Source: Sphingomonas sp.
GTDB taxonomy: Bacteria > Pseudomonadota > Alphaproteobacteria > Sphingomonadales > Sphingomonadaceae
NCBI RefSeq assembly: GCF_023266535.1
Contig: NZ_JAHFPY010000007.1
Coordinates: forward strand, 1-51,315
Direction of reading: 5' to 3'
DNA: 51,315 bases
Notes under the pieces: model-generated
The model's database searches: none
What the model was told of the DNA's origin: nothing
Seen by the model: the letters and a program-made list of their open reading frames with translations, nothing else
Position numbers and translations under genes: made by a program
Part shown: piece after piece, positions 1 to 8,839 of the stretch
How positions within the stretch are numbered: position 1 is the stretch's first letter
How the letters are laid out: each line of letters begins with the position of its first letter

Positions 1-165
1 GAGATCGAGCTTTTTTGAATCGTCGATTCCGCGCGGGAATTTGTCGCGGTCGAGCACGACGGCGGCGGCGACCACCGGTCCCGCGAGCGGCGCGCACCCA
101 GCCTCGTCAACGCCGGCCAGCGGCTGCGGAAAGGGAAGTTCGAGCTTGAAACAGGGACGTTTCAC
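1..165 (-). CDS. rnhB: Ribonuclease HII, N-terminal part (runs off the left edge)
   Basis: Only the first 55 codons are inside the window. The reading frame contains LAGVDEAG followed by [14 protein letters not shown] and then DDSKKL, which is the N-terminal signature of RNase HII. The Asp and Glu of DEAG are the first two metal ligands of the active site. The enzyme cuts RNA embedded in DNA (misincorporated ribonucleotides) in the cytoplasm. The start is taken as the GTG at 165 because a TAG lies in frame ten codons upstream and no ATG intervenes. A Cys replaces the more usual Arg after DEAG. The upstream intergenic stretch holds a composite palindromic repeat. Confidence 0.85.
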   Translation of the reverse strand, partial: MKRPCFKLELPFPQPLAGVDEAGCAPLAGPVVAAAVVLDRDKFPRGIDDSKKLDL

Positions 166-231
166 GGCTGCCGACGATATTGGGCGCGATGACTAACCGG
201 AAGTGGCCAAAGGAAATTTCTGTGGATCGAT

Positions 232-340
232 CCTCCCCGGAACGGGGAGGGGGACCATGCGAAGCATGGTGGAGGGGCCAAGACGCATTGCCGACCCCTC
301 CGTCAGCCCTACGTGCTGCCACCTCCCCGTTCCGGGGAGG
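232..340. repeat. Composite palindromic repeat (two mirrored copies)
   Basis: CCTCCCCG-GAA-CGGGGAGG (232-250) is followed by the hairpin CCATGC-GAA-GCATGG (255-269). GGAGGGG (271-277) can pair with CCCCTCC (295-301), and the end is CCTCCCCG-TTC-CGGGGAGG (322-340). The outer hairpins are the same unit in opposite orientations, so the block resembles a REP/BIME-like doublet. The right-hand unit extends into the 3' end of the thiD fusion gene and supplies its last codons and stop (309-311). Confidence 0.8.
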
Positions 341-1508
341 AACTTTCCATCCGCCAGGGCGGGAAGCGGCGGGCCTCACCGGCGCGGTAGAGGAAGATGG
401 TGTTGCCCGATGGATCGCGGAGGCGCGCCTCGCGCCAGTCCCAGGGCTGGTTGCGCGGACCATGCTCGAACGGGATGCCCGAGCGCGCCAGCCGCTCGAC
501 CCGTTCGTCGAGATCATCGCATTCGAAATAGACCGCGACCGTTTCGCCAATCTCGGCCTCGGGATCGCACTGGACCGAGAAGGTCGCCGCGCCAGCCTCA
601 AACCGCGCGTAGTTGTTCTCGGGGCTGTCGACGATCTGCTTGAGGCCGAGCCGGCGGTAGAAATCGACCATCTTGTCATAGTCTTTGCCGGTCACGGTGA
701 CCTGGTTGAGCCGGAGGCCCAGCCCTGTGTCGAGCCGCACCGCCTGGTGACCAAGCGGGCCATGCCCCTTCCCCAGCCCGGGCGCCTCGTGCAGTGCCAT
801 GCGGACGAACAGCCGCCCACGCTCGACCGACTGGACCAGGCCGAGACCGGCACCGAGGTAGAAGGCAATCGCGCTGGCCAGCGTGCAGCCGGTGCCATGG
901 GTCGAGGTCGTCTCGATCCGCGTTCCCTGCCAGCTGGTCATATTGTCTTCTTCGATCAGCGCATCCGCGAGTGCGTCGCCTTCCTCATGGCCACCCTTGA
1001 TCAGCACCGCCGAGCGATGGCGCGACACCAGGTCGAGCGCCGCCGCAACCTCGTCATCCTGTCCGGTCAAGCGGCGAAGCTCGGGCAGGTTGGGCGTGGT
1101 GATGGTGGCAACGTCCATCAGCTTGCCGAAGGCAGCGACGGTCGCGTCATCGGCCAATGTCGCGCCGCTGGTCGCGACCATGACCGGATCGAACACCACC
1201 GGCACGCCGCCGAGCTTCTCCAGCCGTTCGGCGATGTGCATTGCAGTGAAGGGCGATCCGATCATGCCGATCTTGACCGCGTCGACTCCGATATCGTCGA
1301 TCACCGCGTCGATTTGCGACAGCACGATTTCGGTCGGTATCGTGTGAACCGCGGTAACGCCCTGCGTATTCTGGGCGGTGACGGCGGTGACCGCGGTCAT
1401 CGCATGGCCGCCGAGCATGGTGACGGTCTTGATATCGGCCTGAATCCCCGCTCCGCCGCCGGAGTCGGAACCGGCGATAATCAGGATTCGCGGTGTTTTG
1501 GGCGTCAT
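309..1508 (-). CDS. thiD: Hydroxymethylpyrimidine/phosphomethylpyrimidine kinase fused to a C-terminal VOC domain
   Basis: A 399-residue protein. Residues 1 to about 258 form a complete ThiD ribokinase-fold kinase: AGSDSGGGAGIQAD near the N-terminus, PNLPE at 139-143, and the catalytic-loop motif THGTGCT at 203-209. ThiD phosphorylates HMP and HMP-P for the thiamine pyrimidine. Residues about 265-386 are a second, complete-looking VOC (glyoxalase/bleomycin-resistance) domain with FYRRLGL, YFECDDLD and ARLRDPSGN motifs. Normal ThiD is about 260-270 residues, so this is a true in-frame fusion rather than an extension. The substrate of the VOC half is unknown. The last ten residues (SPERGGGST and neighbours) come from a palindromic repeat. 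glmM lies 24 bp upstream on the same strand. Confidence 0.88.
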   Translation of the reverse strand: MTPKTPRILIIAGSDSGGGAGIQADIKTVTMLGGHAMTAVTAVTAQNTQGVTAVHTIPTEIVLSQIDAVIDDIGVDAVKIGMIGSPFTAMHIAERLEKLGGVPVVFDPVMVATSGATLADDATVAAFGKLMDVATITTPNLPELRRLTGQDDEVAAALDLVSRHRSAVLIKGGHEEGDALADALIEEDNMTSWQGTRIETTSTHGTGCTLASAIAFYLGAGLGLVQSVERGRLFVRMALHEAPGLGKGHGPLGHQAVRLDTGLGLRLNQVTVTGKDYDKMVDFYRRLGLKQIVDSPENNYARFEAGAATFSVQCDPEAEIGETVAVYFECDDLDERVERLARSGIPFEHGPRNQPWDWREARLRDPSGNTIFLYRAGEARRFPPWRMESSSPERGGGST

Positions 1509-1532
1509 GATTCGGCCAATAGGCTCAATTCG

Positions 1533-2867
1533 TTAAGCAGCAGCAACCGCCTCGCAGATGCGGTCGACCAGCCGTTCGACCATCGCCGGATCGTCGCCCT
1601 CGGCCATGACGCGGATCAGCGGCTCGGTCCCGGACTTGCGGATGACCAGCCTTCCGCGCCCGCCGAGCTCGCTTTCCGCACCGGCAATGACCGATTTGAC
1701 GCTATCCTGATCGAGCGGCGCACCGCCGTTGAAACGCACGTTCTTCAAAAGCTGCGGCACCGGTTCGAACACGTGCAGCAACTCGCTTGCCGGCCGGCCC
1801 TGCTCGACGATCGCCGCCAAGATTTGTAGCCCGGCGACCAGCCCGTCGCCGGTGGTGGCGTGATCGCTCAGGATGATGTGGCCCGATTGCTCGCCGCCGA
1901 CATTGCGGCCCATGTCGCGCATCGCTTCCAGCACATAGCGGTCGCCGACGGCTGTGCGGTGCATGTCGAGGCCATGTTCGCCCAGTTTCCGCTCCAGCCC
2001 GAGGTTGGACATCACCGTCGCGACGATCCCTCCGCCGCGCAGCGCCCCGCGTTGCTGCTGCGACAAAGCGATCAGCGCCATCAGCTGGTCGCCATCGACC
2101 TTCTGGCCCCGCTCGTCGACCACGATCAACCGGTCGGCGTCACCATCCAGCGCCAGGCCGAGGTCGGCGCCTGCGGCCACCACCGTCTCGCACAGCACGT
2201 CCGGCGAGGCCGGGCCGCAGCCGTCATTGATATTGAGGCCGTTGGGCGACGTTCCGAGCGCAATCACCTCCGCGCCCAATTCCCACAGCGCGTCGGGAGC
2301 GACCTGGTAGGCGGCGCCATTGGCGCAATCGACCACCACCTTCAGCCCGTCGAGCCGCAAATCATCCGGAAAGGTCGACTTGGCGAAATGGATGTAGCGG
2401 CCGCGCGCATCGTCGATCCGCTTGGCCCGGCCGATGTTGGGCGCGTCGATCAGCGTCGCCTCTTTTTCCATCAGCCGCTCGATCTCGAGCTCGGCCTTGT
2501 CGCTGAGCTTGTAACCGTCCGGTCCGAACAGCTTGATGCCATTGTCGGCAAACGGATTGTGGCTGGCGGAGATCATTACGCCCAAATCGGCGCGCAACTC
2601 CTTGGTCAGCATCGCCACCGCCGGGGTCGGCATCGGCCCCAGCAGGACCACGTCCATCCCCACCGAGGTGAAGCCAGCAACCATCGCCGATTCCATCATG
2701 TAGCCGGACAGCCGCGTGTCCTTGCCGATCACCACCCGGTGGCGATGGTCGCCGCGCAGGAAGTAGGCGCCCGCCGCCTGGCCGACCTTCATCGCGATGT
2801 CGGCGGTCATCGGGCTGACGTTGGTCCGCCCGCGAATCCCGTCGGTGCCGAAATATTTCCGTCCCAT
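1533..2867 (-). CDS. glmM: Phosphoglucosamine mutase
   Basis: This 444-residue protein converts glucosamine-6-phosphate to glucosamine-1-phosphate, on the way to UDP-GlcNAc for peptidoglycan and LPS. The N-terminus [10 protein letters not shown] is diagnostic. The phosphoserine loop is ISASHNP with the active Ser at about residue 102. The metal loop DGDADR and the C-terminal phosphate-binding [12 protein letters not shown] are both present. Length is normal for the family. A 5-bp GC hairpin (2871-2884) sits just in front of the ATG and could affect initiation. thiD follows after 24 bp and is probably cotranscribed. Confidence 0.97.
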   Translation of the reverse strand: MGRKYFGTDGIRGRTNVSPMTADIAMKVGQAAGAYFLRGDHRHRVVIGKDTRLSGYMMESAMVAGFTSVGMDVVLLGPMPTPAVAMLTKELRADLGVMISASHNPFADNGIKLFGPDGYKLSDKAELEIERLMEKEATLIDAPNIGRAKRIDDARGRYIHFAKSTFPDDLRLDGLKVVVDCANGAAYQVAPDALWELGAEVIALGTSPNGLNINDGCGPASPDVLCETVVAAGADLGLALDGDADRLIVVDERGQKVDGDQLMALIALSQQQRGALRGGGIVATVMSNLGLERKLGEHGLDMHRTAVGDRYVLEAMRDMGRNVGGEQSGHIILSDHATTGDGLVAGLQILAAIVEQGRPASELLHVFEPVPQLLKNVRFNGGAPLDQDSVKSVIAGAESELGGRGRLVIRKSGTEPLIRVMAEGDDPAMVERLVDRICEAVAAA

Positions 2868-2900
2868 GACCGCGCTGTAGCGCGTTTTTGTCGGGCCCCT

Positions 2901-3572
2901 CTAGCCGAAAAAGGCCCAGACGCCGACCGGCGGATTATGGACCCAGGTCGCTCCCAACCAGACTAGCGTGCCCAGCACCAGCGCGAAGGCGTCGGCCGAC
3001 TTCAGACCCTTGCCGTAGGGCACAAAGCTGGTTTTGGCCTTCCACCCGGCCCACAGGTCGCCGAGCAGCATTTCCTTCTTTTTGTCCTGCTGGGCAGCGC
3101 CGACCAAAGCCAGAAAGGCGAGCGCGAAGCCCAGCACCAGGCTGGCCTCGGTCGGATTGACGATGGCGTGAACCAATGCCCACAGCGTGAAGCCCCACAT
3201 CATCGGGTGGCGGGTGATGGCGTAGACCCCGTTGGGCTCGTCGATCTTGTCGATTTTCTTGCCGGGGCGCGGGAAGGCCGGGTTGCGCCGCAGCGAACCC
3301 ATGAACAGCACCGATCCCAGCCACATCAGCAGGGTAGCGACGATCCATCCCGCCTCGCCCTCATCCCATAGCGGCATCGGCGCTTCGGCCGAAGCCGCCG
3401 GATAGGCCCAGATCATCCAGCCGAAGGTCAGCAGCGAAACGATCGTATAGGCGATCGTGAAACCCGCCTCGCCAAGCGCTTTGACCAGACCTGCCCGCAG
3501 CGGGTGCGACATCAGGAAATGGGTCCCGACAAACGCCACCGAGGCGGTGATCAGCATGGTCATTCCGGTCAT
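2901..3572 (-). CDS. NnrU-family membrane protein
   Basis: A 223-residue polytopic inner-membrane protein with about six hydrophobic segments. The conserved core YAITRHPMMWGF is typical of the NnrU family, which is related to the isoprenylcysteine methyltransferase fold. NnrU proteins are linked by name to nitric-oxide/denitrification loci, but no denitrification genes are nearby and the role here is unknown. The gene is last in the transporter-amidohydrolase run; its ATG overlaps the stop of the preceding gene by 4 bp. An internal ATG three codons in (MTMLITAS) is an alternative start. Confidence 0.82.
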   Translation of the reverse strand: MTGMTMLITASVAFVGTHFLMSHPLRAGLVKALGEAGFTIAYTIVSLLTFGWMIWAYPAASAEAPMPLWDEGEAGWIVATLLMWLGSVLFMGSLRRNPAFPRPGKKIDKIDEPNGVYAITRHPMMWGFTLWALVHAIVNPTEASLVLGFALAFLALVGAAQQDKKKEMLLGDLWAGWKAKTSFVPYGKGLKSADAFALVLGTLVWLGATWVHNPPVGVWAFFG

Positions 3573-4867
3573 TTTCGATAGGCCTCCGGCAATGCTTCGC
3601 GTTTCAGCGAGCGATAACGGTCGCGCAATTTAGTCTGGTGGTTGTCGAGCGGCTGGCGGACCCCGTCGATCCACACCGCTTCGGGTGCGCTGTTGAGTTC
3701 GAGCGGGTCGCCCGACCAAATCACCACATCGCCGCGTCGCCCCGACGCGAGGCTGCCAATCTCCTGCCCCAGCCCGACCGCTTCGGCCGGGCGCGAGCTG
3801 ATCATCGCGAAGGCTTCATTCCAGCTAACTCCGGCCGCTCCCGGCAGCTTGCCGAGCGCCACCAGATTGCCGGCATATTGCCGCTGGTTGCGCTGAAAGC
3901 GCGTGTCATTGTCGTCGATCATCCCGATCGCGACCTTGACCCCCGCAGCGCGCATCCGGCCGATGTTGGATTGGGTCGCGGCCAGCATTTCGAAGCTGGC
4001 GGGGAGATCGTTGAGGGCCGAAGCGATGACCCACACGCCGGAGGCGGCAATCTTGTCGGCCACCGTCCAGCCCTCGGTTGCGCCGACCAGTGCGATCTTG
4101 AGCCCCGGAAATTCCTGGCGGAGCTCGAGCACGTTCAAAATATCCTTTGCCCGCTCGACATGGACCAGCAGCAATTGCTTGCCCTGGACCACCGGCACCA
4201 GCGCGGCGGCGTCGAACCGGGTCAACAGCACATCGTCGCGGCGCGCGCCGTCAACACGTCCTTTAAGGTCGCGTGCTTCCCTGAGCGCATTATGGAACAG
4301 CACGAAGGCGGTCGCCCGCGATCCGCCGGCGATCCCGGCCCCGCCTTCGCCCAGCTCGACGAACTGGAACGCCTTGGCGCGCAATACCGCGTCCATGTCG
4401 GCGCCGGTGTCGATCACGGCGCCCTGGCCGGCGAAGATATTCTTGCCGGCGACCGGAACCACCACCGCCCGCGTCACCCCGTCCGCGCGACCAACAGCGA
4501 TCGTCGAGGCCTTGGGATTGATCGCCGGCGTGACGTCGATCGCAGCATTGAACACGCCATTGCCGCTGTCGGTGTCATCCGACCCGTCCGCGCCGAGGTC
4601 GACCTCAGCCAGGCCAAGCCGCGAGAAGCCGGCGACGATACCGGGCGTCACATATTTGCCGGTGGCGTCGATCACCTGCGTCCCCGCGGGCAGCTTCATC
4701 CGTACATTGCCAGCGGCGACGATCCGGCCGTCGCGGATCACCACCATGCCATTGGGAATCGGGTTCGACCCGTCGCCCAGCACGACCGTGCCGCCGGAAA
4801 TGGCCAGCGTTTCAGCCGACACCGGCGAGGCAGTTGCCAGCAGAGCGGCGGCAATGAGCGCCCTCAT
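3569..4867 (-). CDS. Secreted amidohydrolase-like protein with degenerate metal site
   Basis: A 432-residue protein with a cleavable signal peptide (MRALIAAALLATASPVSA). The N-terminal composite beta domain and the phrase GKYVTPGIVAGFS align with the amidohydrolase superfamily. However, the HxH metal motif seen in the upstream paralog (DIHSHLG) is replaced by AGFSRLG, and the later HH and HSD motifs are also missing; only an isolated LVHVE histidine remains. The C-terminal RGDVVIWSGDPLEL retains the family fold. I infer a non-metal or structural partner of the upstream enzyme. The start at 4867 is chosen because it gives a signal peptide and an ATGA overlap. Confidence 0.82.
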   Translation of the reverse strand: MRALIAAALLATASPVSAETLAISGGTVVLGDGSNPIPNGMVVIRDGRIVAAGNVRMKLPAGTQVIDATGKYVTPGIVAGFSRLGLAEVDLGADGSDDTDSGNGVFNAAIDVTPAINPKASTIAVGRADGVTRAVVVPVAGKNIFAGQGAVIDTGADMDAVLRAKAFQFVELGEGGAGIAGGSRATAFVLFHNALREARDLKGRVDGARRDDVLLTRFDAAALVPVVQGKQLLLVHVERAKDILNVLELRQEFPGLKIALVGATEGWTVADKIAASGVWVIASALNDLPASFEMLAATQSNIGRMRAAGVKVAIGMIDDNDTRFQRNQRQYAGNLVALGKLPGAAGVSWNEAFAMISSRPAEAVGLGQEIGSLASGRRGDVVIWSGDPLELNSAPEAVWIDGVRQPLDNHQTKLRDRYRSLKREALPEAYRK

Positions 4868-6270
4868 TTCACGTCCCCCTCGCCCGGCTGGCCAAGCTCG
4901 AAGTCGCTTACCGGCCTGAGCTTGGGATTTTCGGCGTCGTAGAGCAGCGCGCCGTCGATCCACACCTTGTCGGGCCTGGTGTAGGCGCTGAACGGATCGC
5001 CGTTCCACAGCACAACATCGGCCATCTTGCCGACCTTGAGGCTCCCGGTCTGGTCGAAGATGCCGAGCGCCTTGGCCGGGTTGGCCGAAAGCCAGGTCCA
5101 TGCGGTCGCCTCGCTGATATCGATCCCGGCGCGCTTGCCGGCGGCAATGGCCTTGGCCGCCTCCTGGTTCAGCCGCTGGATGCCGTTGGGATCGTCCGAA
5201 TGGACGATCGCGCAGGCACCCGCGTTATGGACGAACGCGATATTCTCGTTGATCGCGTCATAACTTTCCATCTTGAAGCCGTACCAGTCGGCCCACATCG
5301 CCGAACAAATGCCGTTTTCCTTCAAGAGGTCGGCGATCTTGTAGCTCTCCACGGCATGGTGGAAGGCGCCAATTTTGTAGCCGAACTCCTTGGCGACATC
5401 GATCATGATCGCCATCTCGTCGGCGCGGTAGCAATGGTTCTGGACCAGGATCTTGCCCTGGAGCACGCCGCGCAGCGTATCCATCGCCAGGTCCTGGGCG
5501 GGAATGTCGCCGCCGGACTTCTCGTACTTGGTCCACTTGCGGTCATATTCCTTGGCCCTTGCCCAAGTCTGCCGGACGTAGGCGATGTTGCCCATCCGCG
5601 TCTGGGGCATCTGGCTCTTGGAGCCGTAGACCCGTTTGGGGTTTTCGCCGCAGGCCATCTTCAGGCCGTAGGGCGCGTTGGGAAATTTCATGCCCTGCAT
5701 GGTCCGAGCCGGGACATTCTTCAGCACCACCGAGCGGCCACCGAACAAATTGGCAGATCCGGGCAGGATCTGCAGCGAGGTGATGCCTCCATTGGCCAGC
5801 GCGCGGGAGAAGCCGGGGTCCTGCGGCCGGACGCTATGCTCGGCCCACACCTCGGGCCGCGCCGGCGAGGTCGCCTCATTGCCGTCGCTCAGCGACTGGA
5901 CGCCGGGTGAGGGATAGTCGCCAAGGTGGCTGTGGATGTCGATGATGCCGGGAGTGACGTACTTGCCCTGCGCGTCGATCACGGTCGCGCCTTCGGGTGC
6001 GGCGAGGTCCGCGCCGCCGACCGCCTGGACCTTGCCGGCGACCAGCAGCACCGATCCGCCGTCGATCCGCCCGCCCTCGCCGTCGAGGACGGTGGCGTTG
6101 CGGATCAGCGTCGGGACGCTGCCATAGGGCTGGTAGGTCGACGGGTAGGGATTTTCGTTGATCCGGATTTCACCGGGCTTGGTCTTGGCGGGCGGCGGGG
6201 CGACCGTCACGCACCCCGCCAAACCAAGGGCGAGGCCAAATGCCAACGCCCTGGCGAGCGCCCCCCGCAT
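4864..6270 (-). CDS. Amidohydrolase-family lipoprotein
   Basis: This 468-residue protein has a lipoprotein signal ending in LAGC (Cys at about residue 20). The amidohydrolase core is intact: VTPGIIDIHSHLG carries the HxH metal pair, QNHCYRADE and GAFHHAVESYK supply further histidines, and IVHSDDP carries the catalytic Asp. Family members act as metal-dependent amide or peptide hydrolases. Tight linkage to a peptide transporter suggests processing of small peptides or amino-acid amides in the periplasm, but the substrate is not visible from sequence. It starts 3 bp after the transporter stop and overlaps the downstream paralog by 4 bp. Confidence 0.88.
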   Translation of the reverse strand: MRGALARALAFGLALGLAGCVTVAPPPAKTKPGEIRINENPYPSTYQPYGSVPTLIRNATVLDGEGGRIDGGSVLLVAGKVQAVGGADLAAPEGATVIDAQGKYVTPGIIDIHSHLGDYPSPGVQSLSDGNEATSPARPEVWAEHSVRPQDPGFSRALANGGITSLQILPGSANLFGGRSVVLKNVPARTMQGMKFPNAPYGLKMACGENPKRVYGSKSQMPQTRMGNIAYVRQTWARAKEYDRKWTKYEKSGGDIPAQDLAMDTLRGVLQGKILVQNHCYRADEMAIMIDVAKEFGYKIGAFHHAVESYKIADLLKENGICSAMWADWYGFKMESYDAINENIAFVHNAGACAIVHSDDPNGIQRLNQEAAKAIAAGKRAGIDISEATAWTWLSANPAKALGIFDQTGSLKVGKMADVVLWNGDPFSAYTRPDKVWIDGALLYDAENPKLRPVSDFELGQPGEGDVK

Positions 6271-6273
6271 CGC

Positions 6274-8088
6274 CTATTTCACCCCGTGCATCAGATATTT
6301 GAGCGGCCATGCTAACAACAGCAGGACGCCGCCAAAGACGACTGACGCCCAACCGATGGTCGTGAACACGCCGGCATAGGTGTTGAGGCTGACCTGCAGG
6401 TTGGTGACCTGCCCGCCGACCGTCTCGACCGATGCGACCTGGGCGACGATTCCGGCGACATATTGCGCAATCGAGATCGACAGGAACCAGACGCCCATCA
6501 TCATGCCGACGATCCGGGCGATCGACAGCTTGGTGATCATCGAAAGGCCGACCGGCGAGATGCACAGCTCGGCGACCGAATGAATCAGGTAGAGACCCGC
6601 CAGCCACCACAGTGCGACCTTGAAGTCGGGCCCGGCGAACTGCGTGCCCCACACCAGGAACAGGAAACCGGCGCCAACGCCCATCAGCGCCAGTCCGAAC
6701 TTGATCGGGATCGGCGGCTCCAGCCCGCGCTTTGCCAGCGCATTCCACAGGATCGAGAACAGGGGCGCCAGCAAAACGATAAAGATCGCATTGAAGAACT
6801 GCGTCTGGCCCGCCGAGATCGAGAACCCGCTGGTGACGTGGAGATCGGTGTTGCGATCGGCGAACAGGGTCAGCGACGAACCGGCCTGCTCGAACAGCGT
6901 CCAGAAGACGACGTTGAACACGATCAACACCATCGCCGCGATCATCATCTGAAACTCGCTGCGATTGCCGTTGAAGAAGGACCAGATGAGGATCCCTGGA
7001 ACCGACAGGGCGAAGGTGCCGAACAGGAACTTGCCCATGACGGAAAGGCCGAGCAGATACTCGCCGATGCTATGCGCTTCCGACGCCGAAGCCGACGAAT
7101 TCATCAGGTTGGTGAACAGGAAATAGGCGATCGGCACCGCCACCGCGGCGCCAACATAAATGAACAAATCCTTGGAGCTGTCGGCCCCTTCCGGGCGCTC
7201 GCCATAGCCCGACAGGCGGCCGCCATCGAACTGGATCAGGCTCCACGAGAAAAGCATGCCTACCGCGGCCAAGCCGAAGCCCGCCCACCAGCCGACCGCG
7301 TCGGCAAGGAACGGACAGAGCAGCTGCGAGAACAGCGAGCCCAGGTTGATGCCCATGTAGAAAATGGTGAAGCCGGCGTCTCGCCGCCGGTCGCCCTGAT
7401 CGTACAGCGCGCCGACCATGGTCGAGATGTTGGGCTTGAAGAAGCCGTTGCCGATGCAGATCATCGACAGGCCGATCAGCATGATCATCACGAACAGGGG
7501 CGAGCGATCGGCGTCGGCCTGGAAGGCACCCTTGGCGAGCGTCTGAGCGGTAGTTCCGTCTGCTTTCAGCAGGGTCACCGACCCATCGTCATTGCCCTGG
7601 ACCTTGAGCCGGTCTTGGCCGGAAATGACGTAGCGGACCTCATCGCCGGTCGAGGTCGGGCGATCGACCGCATTTTCGACCACCACTTCATAGCGCTGGC
7701 CATCAATCGTGGCGTGCGGCTTGGCGGTGTCGCCGCCGAAGCAGAGGATGAAATAGCCGAGGCTCATCATGATCGCGCCGAACTTCACCGAGCGCTTGGA
7801 GCCAAGGTAGCGGTCGGCGATCAGGCCGCCGATCAACGGTGTCAGGTACACCAAAGCGGTAAAGCCGCCGTAGAGCCCGTTGGTGGTATTGTCGGAAAAG
7901 AGGAAATGCTTGGTGAGGTAGAGCGTCAGCAGGGCACGCATGCCGTAATAGCCGAAGCGCTCCCACATCTCGGTGGTAAACAACCGTGCCAGCTGCCGCG
8001 GATGGCCGAACCATTGCTCCCGGCTGGCTGGATTGCTGTGGCTGATATCCGGCTCGCGCGGATTATCCGCGGTCGGCGTGTCCACCAT
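6274..8088 (-). CDS. POT/PTR-family proton-coupled peptide transporter
   Basis: A 604-residue major-facilitator protein of the proton-dependent oligopeptide transporter family. The ExxERFxYYG proton-coupling motif is present (TEMWERFGYYG), as is the PTR2 signature FYMGINLGS. About 12-14 membrane segments are visible. A polar insert of about 80 residues between early helices (around AKPHATIDG to FQADADRSP) would form an extra periplasmic domain. The start at 8088 is preferred over an upstream ATG in the same frame because GGGGAG lies about 9 nt upstream. The gene heads the amidohydrolase operon, which suggests uptake of di- or tripeptides released outside. Confidence 0.9.
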   Translation of the reverse strand: MVDTPTADNPREPDISHSNPASREQWFGHPRQLARLFTTEMWERFGYYGMRALLTLYLTKHFLFSDNTTNGLYGGFTALVYLTPLIGGLIADRYLGSKRSVKFGAIMMSLGYFILCFGGDTAKPHATIDGQRYEVVVENAVDRPTSTGDEVRYVISGQDRLKVQGNDDGSVTLLKADGTTAQTLAKGAFQADADRSPLFVMIMLIGLSMICIGNGFFKPNISTMVGALYDQGDRRRDAGFTIFYMGINLGSLFSQLLCPFLADAVGWWAGFGLAAVGMLFSWSLIQFDGGRLSGYGERPEGADSSKDLFIYVGAAVAVPIAYFLFTNLMNSSASASEAHSIGEYLLGLSVMGKFLFGTFALSVPGILIWSFFNGNRSEFQMMIAAMVLIVFNVVFWTLFEQAGSSLTLFADRNTDLHVTSGFSISAGQTQFFNAIFIVLLAPLFSILWNALAKRGLEPPIPIKFGLALMGVGAGFLFLVWGTQFAGPDFKVALWWLAGLYLIHSVAELCISPVGLSMITKLSIARIVGMMMGVWFLSISIAQYVAGIVAQVASVETVGGQVTNLQVSLNTYAGVFTTIGWASVVFGGVLLLLAWPLKYLMHGVK

Positions 8089-8218
8089 CTTGTAACTCTC
8101 CCCAAGAAACATTGCAGGCCGTCGATCGCGGCCGGTTGGATTTGAGCGGCACCCTAGCGGCGAAAACGCACATGTGAAGTCGATTGTTGCCAACGGGTTG
8201 CGCCGTTAGACGCACGAC

Positions 8219-8809
8219 ATGATTCTCAACGACCGTTCCTCCGCCCTCTCGCTTCTCCAGACCCGCCGCTCGGGAAAGCCGCGTGACCTGGTCGCGCCGG
8301 GTCCGTCGCAGGAGGAACTGCGGGAAATCCTCAGCATCGCGGTGCGCGCGCCCGACCATGGCAAGCTGGCTCCATGGCGGTTCGTGATTGTCGGCCCCAA
8401 CCAGCGGGCAGCGCTCGCCGAATTGCTGCACAAGGCCCTGCCCGAATATGATCCTGAGGCAGCCGATGCCCATTTCGCCAAGGAGCTGGAGTTTGCCCAC
8501 CAGGCGCCGGTGCTCATCGCGCTGATCTCGGCGCCGGTTCCGGATCACAAGATCCCGGTGTGGGAACAGCAATTGAGCTGCGGCGCGGTGGGAATGAACC
8601 TGCTGCATGCCGCGACCGCGCTCGGCTATGTCGGCGGCTGGATCACCGGCTGGCGGGCCTATTCGGAGCAGGTGCGCAAGGCGTTCTGCGAGGATGGCGA
8701 GCGCATCGCCGGTTTCATTTTCCTCGGCACGCCGGCCAACCCGCTGGAGGAACGCCCAAGGCCCGACCTTGCTACCTTGGTCCGCGAGTGGACGCCGCCA
8801 AAGGGTTGA
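8219..8809 (+). CDS. Nitroreductase-family FMN oxidoreductase (YdjA-like)
   Basis: A 196-residue protein. The N-terminus SLLQTRRSG and APDHGKLAPWRFVIV match the FMN-binding start of single-domain nitroreductases of the YdjA group. QQLSCGAVGMNLLHAATALGY is the central helix, and the C-terminal FIFLGTPANPLEERPRP is typical. These enzymes reduce nitro compounds or related acceptors with NAD(P)H; the physiological substrate is unknown. The gene is divergent from the peptide transporter. A GntR regulator follows with its own promoter 30 bp downstream. Confidence 0.9.
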   Translation: MILNDRSSALSLLQTRRSGKPRDLVAPGPSQEELREILSIAVRAPDHGKLAPWRFVIVGPNQRAALAELLHKALPEYDPEAADAHFAKELEFAHQAPVLIALISAPVPDHKIPVWEQQLSCGAVGMNLLHAATALGYVGGWITGWRAYSEQVRKAFCEDGERIAGFIFLGTPANPLEERPRPDLATLVREWTPPKG

Positions 8810-8839
8810 ACTAAATCCGCTTTGCTGTATTGTAACAGC
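8806..8839 (+). promoter_or_regulatory. Promoter and likely operator of the GntR gene
   Basis: TTGAAC (8806-8811) and TATTGT (8828-8833) are separated by 16 bp. The predicted transcript start falls at about 8840, the A of the ATG, so the mRNA would be leaderless. A perfect inverted repeat GCTGT-N6-ACAGC (8824-8839) covers the -10 box. That position fits autorepression by the GntR protein. Confidence 0.55.

Noticed and set aside
180..1829. Long open frame on the plus strand
   Set aside because: It lies antisense to thiD and glmM, has the composition of a GC-rich shadow frame and shows no domain. The same applies to 1860-2966, 3638-4942, 6463-8145, 36497-38131 and 43031-44812 on the plus strand, each opposite a well-supported gene.
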